Shown here: piece by piece, positions 46,379 to 55,047 of the stretch
Numbering within the stretch: position 1 is the stretch's first letter
Layout: every line of letters starts with the position of its first letter
Assembly (NCBI GenBank): GCA_015501075.1
Contig: JADNYJ010000018.1
Span: 310,001 to 374,000 of the forward strand
Direction: 5' to 3'
DNA length: 64,000 nt
Source of the DNA: Gymnopilus junonius
Lineage: Eukaryota > Basidiomycota > Agaricomycetes > Agaricales > Galerinaceae
Program-made: the position numbers and the translations under genes
Notes under the pieces: generated by a model
The model's input: the letters and a program-made list of their open reading frames with translations, nothing else
Told to the model about the DNA's origin: nothing
Database searches by the model: none

Positions 46379-46825
46379 AGGATTTATATACCGGTGCGCG
46401 AAAGCAGTCCAGTCGCAGATATACATACACCCGAAGTAATCTACCATTAAACTATGCCTAGTGCGGGACTGGCTCCTGCGGGCCAACTTGGGACCATAAA
46501 ACAATGGGCCCATACTCTCGTTGATGCCCCGACTGAAGGGAGGGGTCCAACAAAGTAATGGAAGGGCACAGGAAGGGGGCCCACCAGCCAAGCCCGACAG
46601 CCCAGGATGCACGCATACTGTGTTAGCCACTGAAGGCAGACCATTTCGGGTTGCCGAAGCAGGGGGTCAACACTTGTCTGTCGATAGCGCCGAAGCTCCA
46701 GAGCAAAGACCCCCACCCTCAACCCAGCAAGGCCGAAGCCCGCCAAGTATTAGGACTCTGTTCTGAGCGCACCCCAAACTGCCGAATCCAGCCAGCAGGA
46801 ACAACACCTACCTTGCCCGACCAAG

Positions 46826-47882
46826 TTATCCGACACCCCGAGGGGGGCGGTTGAAGGCAAATGCCGTGGGGTTAGCCTTCAAAAAGGATACGAGCTGATC
46901 CAGATGAACTGGAAAGTCATGACGGTCGTGCTGGGGACACGTCCGGAATAAGTGGTCGCGGGATTGGGTATGGAAGCCGCACTCACAACTGGTGGATTCG
47001 GGGATATTGAATCGAGAGTAGTACTCCCTGATGGGAGCATGGTTGGTGATGGCACGAGTGACCCTTGTAAAGAGAGTCAGGTCGCCGCCTGCAGCTTGAA
47101 GCCAGGGACCACCTCATTTGGCCCATGGTTTGAGTCGACCCCCGTTGAGGTTGGTGAGCAACAGAAATTGTCGCCCTAAATACGAGGGTTGCTGGAACAA
47201 CTCTTGCCAGCCTTCCCCCGGATTATCGTCAGCTGCTTTGCGCAGCACTGCAAGTGAGTGTGGCATGTTAGGCCCCACCGCTACAGAGATCTCAGTCGCC
47301 ATGAGATGAGCTTGATAGTGTATGCCCCACTTCAGAGAAGATGGGACATGATGAAGGGAGATGTGGCGGCCAGGGCCCCTGGTCCACCACTCTGTAAGGG
47401 CGCAGATCACAGCCAAGGAATGACCCTGGCCTGAATGCACGGAGGCATCAAGCAGACTCCCCAAAGCCTTGGTGGAGTCCGACAAGATAACGATGTAGTC
47501 ACAATTGTCCATGGCACACGCCCGGACAATTGCAGTACGAAGGGAGTATAGCTCCGCATCCTCTGCCAGAGCACTCCCAGCCGCGTAGCGAGATGCATGC
47601 ACCTCAACTCCCTGGCGAAAGACAAGCGAAGCTGCAATAGCCTGCTTGTTCCGATCAGAGGGGCGACTACCGTCGCCGACACAGATCAGAGTAGACGGTT
47701 CCCGCTTCGAGGCCTCCCAGAAGCGGTCTAACCATTCGCGCCGGAGCCCAACCTTATCCTTGGGAGCCGGAGTGATATCAAAGCGAATTCCATGATGTAA
47801 CTCAAGGAATCGCCCGCCTGGACGAGCCTCCGGAGCAAAAGGCTCCAGCGGCTCGCTGACTACATGGAGCGTGTCATCGACG
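46826..47882 (-). pseudogene. LN8 ORF2 fragment A (RNase H and C terminus)
   Basis: It starts at the equivalent of VMDVDDMLHVVSEPLEP and contains the whole RNase H (AEDAELYSLRTAIV, SDSTKALGS). The residues WAK then stop at TGA near 47116, the site of CGA in sisters. The Cys/His motif follows near 46985-46935, ending with TAA at 46828-46826. Confidence 0.86.
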
Positions 47883-47891
47883 CAAGATTTA

Positions 47892-47913
47892 GGGCACCCC
47901 TTGCGGGATGCCC
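47892..47913 (-). other. GNRA-type hairpin near foreign segment 3' end
   Basis: Read on the minus strand, GGGCATCCC and GGGGTGCCC form a 9-base stem with one U:G pair, closed by a GCAA loop. GCAA is a stable GNRA tetraloop. Nine bases follow before LINE sequence. Confidence 0.7.
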
Positions 47914-48544
47914 TATTGGGAGATACTCGGGATTTCAGCAGGGAGTTATTACCCCACCTACTTTGCCAGCCGGCGCCGAAGGGTCCGGGTGCCAGAGGGT
48001 CAGACTTGTGCCCTCCCTATTTGGTGCTGTGCCAGGGGCTTAGAGTGCCTGACATCTTACAGCGGGGCCAGGGTCGTCTTACTAAGGACTCACACCAAGC
48101 GGCTTTGCCAGCATTTGCCAGCCAGGGTCGGCTTACAGGTTGTTGCGGCTTTGCGCCCTACCAAGTAGGTACCTAGCCGTCCGGCACCCCTCATTGCCGT
48201 GACTCTTAGGACTACACTTTTCACTCCCAACACCCCGGATTCAACTTAAGCCAATGCTCGTGCTTATTATGCCGAGTTGACCGACAGAGGAGTTAGGTCT
48301 CTCGAGCCCGGATAGGGGGACTGCCCCGTCCGGCTACAGCCCATCAGTGTCCGGGTGTCAAACCGGTCTTTACTTCCCGTCCCCAGGCATGAGGTTCGCT
48401 GGTGCCAACCGGCGCGGATCCCCCCATGTCCCAGGTCTCTGCCTTGCCACGTTCATAACCCGGAGTGCCAATCCAGGAGTACAGATATGGTGACTAACGA
48501 CCACGCTACAGTTTTCACGTGGTGCCGGGTGCCCTATCCCAGTT

Positions 48545-48616
48545 CCCACGGTGGCTTGCCTTAACCAAGGGGCAGCCAGGCCCACGGTGGCTAGGCCTTA
48601 ACCAAGGGCCCAGCCC
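48545..48616. repeat. 36-bp tandem repeat in foreign segment
   Basis: Two units, 48545-48580 and 48581-48616, share CCCACGGTGGCT and CCTTAACCAAGGG with a few differences between. Confidence 0.8.
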
Positions 48617-48904
48617 TATCGGGTCGGGTTGTTATCAGGTCCGCTTCCCGGTCATTACCGTGCCTTATCCTTTCGGACCCTTGTGGGCTAGGTCTGACTA
48701 AGCGATCCACGGAACGCACAGCCACAACCCTTAGGCTTTCGCAGCTCAAATTGGTCCCCCAGTTATCATTGCCCCGAACCCTACGGCCTCTGGTCACAAC
48801 CGGAAGTTTCCACTGGCCTATGACCCTAGGTTAGTCAGCAGCGCAGTACCGCAGTGCCCCGTGACTTATACGCCACGGTCCGAACTTATGGTATTCGGTA
48901 TTGT

Positions 48905-48921
48905 GAAGGAATCGAACCCTC
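48905..48921 (-). other. tRNA-like T arm / pol III B box
   Basis: On the minus strand GAGGG-TTCGATT-CCTTC forms a T arm with one G:U pair, and GGTTCGATTCC fits the B-box consensus exactly. The sequence upstream, where the rest of a tRNA or an A box would lie, is already LINE, so any tRNA-like head is truncated. Confidence 0.55.
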
Positions 48922-48933
48922 AACCTCTTGGGA

Positions 48934-49862
48934 AGTGGGACGACTACCATCGCCGACACAGATCAGAGTGGACGGTTCCCGCTTCGAAGCTTCCCAGAAG
49001 TGGTCTAACCATTCACGCCAGAGCCCAACCTTATCCTTGGGTGCCGGAGAGATATCAAAGTGAATTCCATGATGTAACTCAAGGAAACGCCCGCCTGGAT
49101 GAGCCTCCAGGGCGAATGGCTCCAAAGGCTCGCTGACTACATGGAGCATGTCATCGACATCCATAACAGTACCCCACACCTTAGCGCATTGTGGGGCAGT
49201 CATAAAGGCAGCAGAGCGAGGGTGAGGAATCGCGCCTTTGGAAAAGGGCGCACTCAGAAGGGAGCGCACTGGATGAGTGTCCAAGAGGGCTGCCATGCGC
49301 AGAACACCTACTGCGGCAGCACGTTTCAGAACTAAATTGATAGGGACCAGGCCAGCAAGGGCCTCGATCCCTCCCATTGGTGAGGTGCGGAATGCACCAG
49401 TAATCCAGAGCGCAGCATGGCGTTGCATACTGGTCAGAAGTTTAATGGTCCCCTGGCACTTAGCACCTTGGAAAAACCACAATCGGAGGCCATATGTTGC
49501 AATAGGCAACACACAAGACCTGTAAAGCAGCCGCTTTTGCATGGGCGTGAGCCCCCTGGATGAGTTACCAAGCATCCTCATTGCCTTAACGGTGGTGAAG
49601 GACTTGGTAGAATAGTACTGGACATGCTCATGGAATGTCAATTTCCGGTCCAAGAAGAAACCCAAGTACCGCCAGAACGGCTTGGGTGTCAGACGTCTGT
49701 CCCGGGTGTAGGGAGCATACCCTAGATCCATGGATGGATTGAACTCTGAGTGAGAACGATCAAAATGGAATAACTCCGTTTTGTCATGCTCAAGAGCGAG
49801 GGCGAACTTTGTGAAGAGTTCAAAAATCACCGCATAGGACCTTTTCAGGGCTAAGCAGTTGG
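48934..49862 (-). pseudogene. LN8 ORF2 fragment B (RT C-terminal part)
   Basis: A continuous frame runs from the residues ALKRSYAVIFELFTKFALAL, just after the YVDD region, to VGDGSRPT, the first RNase H motif. It ends in the foreign segment. The 5' edge at 49862 meets the 15-bp duplication, so this is the 5' truncation point of the insertion. Confidence 0.87.
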
Positions 49863-49877
49863 ACTTGGGGCTCATCT
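49863..49877. repeat. Target-site duplication of LN8, right
   Basis: ACTTGGGGCTCATCT, identical to 46334-46348. Confidence 0.92.
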
Positions 49878-51157
49878 GGCTTCATATTTGTGTCCAAATC
49901 ATCATCCTCCCCCCAGACCTCGAGTGGTGGTGCAAGGGGTGCAGGAACAGCATTAGGAGCAGGGAGAACCAGTGGGAGAGGTGAACCAGATGATTTGAAA
50001 CCAGGACCAATGCCAGGAAATGACCTTTCATCAAACTCAGCTCTTTCAGAGATAATAAACTTCTTTGTGGTTGGATTGTAGAACTGCCAGCCTTTGTATC
50101 CAGTAGGGTAGCCCACAAAGATGCACTTCTCCATGTGAGGTCCAAGAGGGGTTCGCTTGTTCTTCTGAATAAAGACATAGGCTAAGCATCCCCAAACTCT
50201 GAAATGCGAAATGTCTGGTTTCTGGTGGTTCCAGGCTTCATAAGGTGTTGAATCAGATAGAGTGGATGTAGGGATGCGATTCCAGACATGTATCATTGTT
50301 GCAAGTGCATAGGCCCAGAACCAAAGGGGGAGGCCAGCTTCAAAGAGCATTGCTGAGATATCATCAGACATAGTTCTGTTTGCTCTCTCTGCTACTCCAT
50401 TCTGTTGTGGCCTATTCCTGGTGCTGTGTCGCCTAATTATTCCACAACTGTCTGTAAATGCGATAAACTCCTTAGACATGTATTCCCCAGCTTTATCATC
50501 CTGTAATGCTTTGATTTTTGCATCCAATTGGTTCTCTGCCCATGCTTTGAACTGTTTGAAGGCTGTAAATGTTTCGCTCTTTCGCTTTAGAAGGTAGGCA
50601 GCTCGGAGTGAAGTGCAGTCATCAATATAAGTGACCCAGTATCTATAGCCCTCAGGAGTTGGAGTATGAATGGGCCATGCAGATCTGAGTGTACAAGCTC
50701 TAGAGGCTTGGTAGCTCTGCTGGGTGAAGTTGGGAAAGGATTGGAACGCATCTTGCCTGCTAAACAAGGCTCACAAACTAAGTCAGGCTTTTCCTTCAAA
50801 TCCAGAGTCATTCCAGTCACCAGACCATTTCTGTGCATCTTAGAGATGTCTGCATGATTGTGGTGACAACAGCGATGATGCCAGAGTGTAGGAGTAAGTG
50901 GTAGTGTCGAAACCCAGTGTGCAGACTCTTGACTAAGTGCGGTGCATCCTCCCAGAATTGCAGAGTTGTTGGACTTCAAGGGAGCGCAGAATAGGGTCTC
51001 ATTTCGCAGATTGAAGGCCATTTGCTCTGAATTGATGTGAATCTCAAAGCCCTTTACTCTGACAAGGTATAGGCATGAGAGAAGGTTTGATTGAAGTGCT
51101 GGTACATGAAGGACTCTAGAAAACTCTACTGGATGCATTGCCTGACCTCTAATAACT
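49863..51157 (-). pseudogene. CP2 pol, integrase part
   Basis: A 315-codon frame (50767-49820) covers the integrase core after the first Asp: QDDKAGEY, QQNGVAERANRT and ALATMIHVWNRIP, then the C-terminal GKCIFVGYPTGYKGWQFYNP-like region. Upstream, 51390-50587 gives the pre-integrase part (CEPCLAGKM) and HSDLHG. A one-base loss near 50666 separates the two. It ends at VIRGQ, where LN9 begins. 49863-49877 is the second copy of the LN8 duplication. Confidence 0.89.
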
Positions 51158-51312
51158 ATACATACACCCAAGTAATCTCCCATTAAACTATGCCTAGTGC
51201 GAGACTGGCTCTCGCGGGCCAACTTAGGACCACAAAACAGTGGGCCCGTACACTCATTGATGCCCCGACCGAAGGGAGGGGTCCAACAAAGTAATGGAAG
51301 GGCACCGGAAGG
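51158..51312 (-). mobile_element. LN9, 3' UTR part (continues at 53691-54339)
   Basis: This is LINE 3' UTR only, lacking the last bases and the poly(A) where it meets copia CP2. It is separated from its continuation by the LN10 insertion, shown by the duplication AAGGGCACCGGAAGG at 51298-51312 and 53676-53690. Confidence 0.86.
51298..51312. repeat. Target-site duplication of LN10, left
   Basis: AAGGGCACCGGAAGG. The right copy is 53676-53690, where the first two As cannot be told from the poly(A); 13 bases are certain. Confidence 0.9.
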
Positions 51313-53197
51313 CACGCCTAAGGCATTCCGGCCCATTGTGCTCCTGAACACCCTTGGCAAATTGGTTGAGAAAATGCTTTCCAACTGCATTCAATTTGAT
51401 GCTGTTAAGCACGATATCTTTCACCCTAATCAACTCAGTGGTGTGCGCCAGCACTCCACCGAGGATGCGGGCTTGCTCCTCACGCACTTGGTGCATGCAG
51501 GGTGGGCTCGCAGCTTAAAGACCAGTGTCATCGCCTTCGACGTGGCACAGTTCTTTCCTTCCCTCAATCATGAAGTGTTGATTGCGATCCTCAGGAAGCA
51601 GGGCTTCCCTCCTAACGTGGTGGAATTCTTTTCATCATACCTGGTCGGCCGTTCCACATCTTATGCCTGGAACGGTTTGCAATCTGACCCCCGACAAGCT
51701 GATGTCGGGGTGGGGCAGGGCTCTGCTTTGTCCCCGGTTCTCTCGGCACTCTTCCTCGCACCAGTGCTGAAACTCTTCATGCAGAATGTGTCGGTCTCCG
51801 ATACCACTCTGCTCTCTTACATTGATGATGGCACCCTCATTGTGCAGTCAAAGACCCTCGATGCCAACTGCATAGCCCTGAAAAGGTCCTATGCGGTGAT
51901 TTTCGAACTCTTCACAAAGTTTGCCCTCGCTCTTGAACACGACAAAACGGAGTTATTCCATTTTGATCATTCTCACTCGGAGTTCAATCCATCCATGGAT
52001 CTAGGGTATGCTCTCTCGGACACTCATCCAGTGCGCTCCCTTCTGAGTGTGCCCTTTTCCAAAGGAGCAACTCCTCACCCTCGCTCTGCTGCTTTTATGA
52101 CTGCCCCGCAATGCGCTAAGGTGCGGGGTACTGTTATGGATGTTGATGACATGCTCCATGTAGTCAGCGAGCCTCTGGAGCCATTTGCCCCAGAGGCCCG
52201 TCCAGGCGGGCATTTCCTTGAGTTACATCATGGAATTCACTTTGATATTACTCCGGCACCCAAGGATAAGGTTGGGCTTCGGCACGAATGGTTGGACTGC
52301 TTCTGGGAAGCTTCGAAGCGGGAACCGTCCACTCTGGTTTGTGTCGGCGATGGTAGTCGTCCCACTGACTGGAACAAGCAGGCTATTGCAGCTTCGCTTG
52401 TATTTCGCCAAGGAGTTGAGGTGCACGCATCTCGCTATGCAGCTGGGAGTGCTCTTGCAGAGGATGCTGAGCTTTACTCCCTTCATACTGCAATTGTCCG
52501 GGCTTGCGCCATGGACAATTGTGACTACATTGTTATCATGTTGGATTCCACCAAGGCTTTGGGGAGTCTGCTTGATGCTTCCGTGCATTCCGGCCAGGGT
52601 CATTCCTTGGCTGTTATCCACGCCCTTACAGAGTGGTGGACCAGAGGCCCTGACTGCCACATCTCCCTTCATCATGTCCCATCTTCTCTGAAGTGGGGCA
52701 TACACTATCAGGCTCACCTCATGGCGACTGAGCTTTCTGTAGCGGTGGGGCCTAACATGCCCCACTCACTTGCCTCGCTGCGTAAAGCAGCTGACGATAA
52801 TCCAGGGGAAGGCTGGCAAGAGTTGTTCCAGCAACCTTCATACTCAGGGTGACATTTTCTGTCTCTCACCGACCTTGACAGGGGTCGACTCGAACCACGG
52901 GCCAAATGAGGTGGCCCCTGGCTTCAAGCTGCAGGCGGCGACTTGACTCTGTTTACAAGGGTCACTTGCACCATCACCAACCATGCTCCCATTGGGGAGT
53001 ATTACTCTCGATTCAACATTCCTGAGTCCACCAGTTGTGAGTGCGGCTACCATACCCAAACTTGTGACCACTTATTCCGGACGTGTCCCCAGCACGACCA
53101 TCATGACTATCCAGTTTGTCTGGATCAGCTCGTATCCTTTTTGAAGGCTAACCCCATGGCATTCATCTTCAACCGCCCCCCTCGGGGTGTCGGATAA
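51313..53197 (+). pseudogene. LN10 ORF2 fragment
   Basis: An open frame to 52852 holds reverse transcriptase with SYIDDGTLI (YIDD instead of YVDD), the shortened thumb region and complete RNase H motifs; one SDSTKAL has become LDSTKAL, which loses the catalytic Asp. TGA at 52850-52852 is a CGA change. The C terminus with CECGYHTQTCDHLF follows in a shifted frame to TAA at 53195-53197. The first 38 residues of the open frame upstream of 51313 are antisense LN9 and not part of the protein. Confidence 0.88.
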
Positions 53198-53675
53198 CTT
53201 GGTCGGGCAAGGTAGGTGTTGTTCCTGCTGGCTGGATTCAGCGGTTTGGGGTGCGCTCAGAACAGAGTCCTAATACTTGGCGGGCTTCGGCCTTGCTGGG
53301 TTGAGGGTGGGGGTCTTTGCTCTGGAGCTTCGGTGCTATCGATAGACAAGTGTTGACCCCCTGCTTCGGCAACCCGAAATGGTCTGCCTTCAGTGGCTAA
53401 CACAGTATGCGCGCATCCTGGGCTGTCGGGTTTGGCTGGCGGGCCCCCTTCCAGTGCCCTTCCATTACTTTGTTGGACCCCTCCCTTCAGTCGGGGCATC
53501 AACAAGAGTATGGGCCCACTGTTTTGTGGTCCTAAGTTGGCCCATGAGAGCCAGTCTCGCACTAGGCGTAGTTTAATGGTAGATTACTTGGGTGTATGTA
53601 TATCTGCGACTAGACTGCTTTCGGCACCGGTATATAAATCTTTGATAAATCTTTGAATTAAAAAAAAAAAAAAAA
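51313..53675 (+). mobile_element. LN10, 5'-truncated LINE inserted into LN9
   Basis: It starts inside the reverse transcriptase (PKAFRPIVLLNTLGKL). The 3' UTR is 53198-53658, and poly(A) ends at about 53675. A deletion of about 430 bases joins MDLGYA to LSDTHP near 52012. Opposite orientation to its host LINE, as for LN7 in LN6. Confidence 0.91.
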
Positions 53676-53690
53676 AAGGGCACCGGAAGG
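53676..53690. repeat. Target-site duplication of LN10, right
   Basis: Second copy of AAGGGCACCGGAAGG, with the first As merging into the A-tail. Confidence 0.9.
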
Positions 53691-54339
53691 GGGCCCGCCA
53701 GCCAAATCCGACAGCCCAGGATGCACGCATACTGTGTTAGCCACTGAAGGCAGACCATTTCGGGTTGCCGAAGCAGGGGGTCAACACTTGTCTATCGATA
53801 GCACCGAAGCTCCAGAGCAAAGACCCCCACCCTCAACCCAGCAAGGCCGAAGCCCGCCAAGTATTAGGACTCTGTTCTGAGTGCACCCCAAACCGCCGAA
53901 TCCAGCCAGCAGGAACAAGCACCTACCTTGCCCGACCAAGTTATCCGACACCCGAGGGGGCGGTTGAAGGCGAACGCCGTGGGGTTAGCCTTCAAAAAGG
54001 ATACGAGCTGATCCAGACAAACTGGATAGTCATGATGGTCGTGCTGGGGACACGTCCGGAATAAGTGGTCACGAGTTTGGGTATGGTAGCCGCACTCGCA
54101 ACTGGTAGATTCAGGGATATTGAATCGAGAGTAATACTCCCCAATAGGAGCATGGTTGGTGATGGCATGAGTGACCCTTGTAAAGAGAGTCAATCGCCGC
54201 CTGCAGCTTGAAGCCAGGGACCACCTCGTTTGGCCCGTGGTTCGAGTCGACCCCCGTCAAGGTCGGTGAGTGGCAAAAATTGTCACCCTGAATACAAAGG
54301 TTGCTGGAACAACTCTTGCCAGCCTTCCCCCGGATTATT
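53691..54339 (-). mobile_element. LN9, remaining part: 3' UTR and ORF2 C terminus
   Basis: On the minus strand it contains the stretch after RNase H, the Cys/His motif (near 54090), and the 3' UTR. One or two bases are missing at the ORF2 stop (ACCCGAGGGGGCGG, near 53950), so the frame overruns. It is cut at 54339 by the CP3 LTR, and the rest of ORF2 is not found on the other side of CP3. Confidence 0.85.
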
Positions 54340-54503
54340 TGTTAGAGTGACTCTCACATGATATGTTACATGTCACAGAGTAGTTACATTGTAGCTAAGT
54401 CCTCCTGAAGTCCTTAGTTCTTAACCTGGACTTCAGGTGAGTAGTACATAGTTTCTCCTTGTATTTAGTTAGTTCTTAACTCTGGACTTCAGTCCTTCTA
54501 ACA
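54340..54503 (+). repeat. CP3 5' LTR (164 bp)
   Basis: TGTTAGA...TCTAACA. One base is missing (AACCTGG for AACTCTGG) relative to the 3' LTR. Confidence 0.95.
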
Positions 54504-54516
54504 GGTTATGGGCCCC
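54504..54516 (+). promoter_or_regulatory. CP3 primer-binding site
   Basis: GGTTATGGGCCCC, the same as in CP1. It is complementary to a tRNA-iMet-like anticodon arm. Confidence 0.65.
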
Positions 54517-55047
54517 GGCATCTGAGACTGCAGGAATCAACTTTATTCATTTCCTTTACACTCTAGCAGATTGCCGCTTCGCAACTTCGATACACACACG
54601 CATACACGTTCCCGGCCACGCCTACGCAGTTATATGCAGATAGCTACCCGGACAAACATGCAAACTGCGTTTCTTCAATTTGACCATTGAGGACTCAATT
54701 CAACTTCGCTTCACAACATGCCCATTCGTTCTCGCACACATTCACAACTTCGCATACTGAGTACTGGTATTACCGCTATTCACGTTGCCTCGTTTCACAT
54801 CGTTCCAACTGCTGGTCCTCGAGTTATCATCGAAGATTGTCTTGCATCTCAACTCAGTGAGATCAGCACTTCGTTCATCTTTGCGCATTTCCTCGCCTAC
54901 GCTCTTGCCGCATTCTTTGACGTGGCACGTGCCTGCTTCATTGCATCCTCATTCGATCACCTCGTCATTCACAATCAACACTTATTCCTATAAAGCATCA
55001 ACTCTACTACTTTGCCTTTTCGCCTTTTCAGCCTCATTCTGCCCACT
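54517..55047 (+). other. CP3 untranslated leader
   Basis: It matches the CP1 leader with few changes. No gene is supported; frames at 54718-55051 are chance. Confidence 0.6.

Larger units (their letters stand above)
47883..48933. other. Foreign 1,051-bp segment inside LN8
   Basis: It is GC-rich and unlike any other sequence in the window. No convincing coding frame was found. On the minus strand, which would be its RNA-sense strand in the insertion, it begins with a tRNA-like T arm (48921-48905) and ends with a strong hairpin (47913-47892). A 36-bp tandem repeat lies at 48545-48616. It may be a pol III-type RNA, a tRNA-derived SINE cut at its 5' end, or a piece of a structured cellular RNA. 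Identity is unknown. Confidence 0.6.
46349..49862 (-). mobile_element. LN8, LINE-foreign-LINE chimeric insertion in copia
   Basis: The insertion has poly(A) (T at 46349-46372) and one 15-bp duplication. It consists of LINE 3' UTR and ORF2 C terminus (to 47882), 1,051 bp of unrelated DNA (47883-48933), and a second LINE ORF2 piece (48934-49862) that overlaps the first by about 225 bp of LINE coordinates. The overlapping pieces differ by several percent, so they come from different LINE templates. Two template jumps in one reverse transcription would give this; later recombination or misassembly are alternatives. Confidence 0.85.

Noticed and set aside
47883..48933. Helitron
   Set aside because: The minus strand begins TC and has a hairpin near its other end, but there is no CTRR terminus, no A/T insertion site, and the flanking LINE pieces overlap by about 225 bp.
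48900..48950. Complete tRNA gene
   Set aside because: Only the T arm and a few following bases are present. The upstream bases are LINE sequence and no acceptor stem can be closed.
51197..51312. N-terminal extension of the 551-codon frame at 51197-52852
   Set aside because: Residues before 51313 are antisense LN9 3' UTR read in phase by chance. The LN10 protein part begins after the target duplication.
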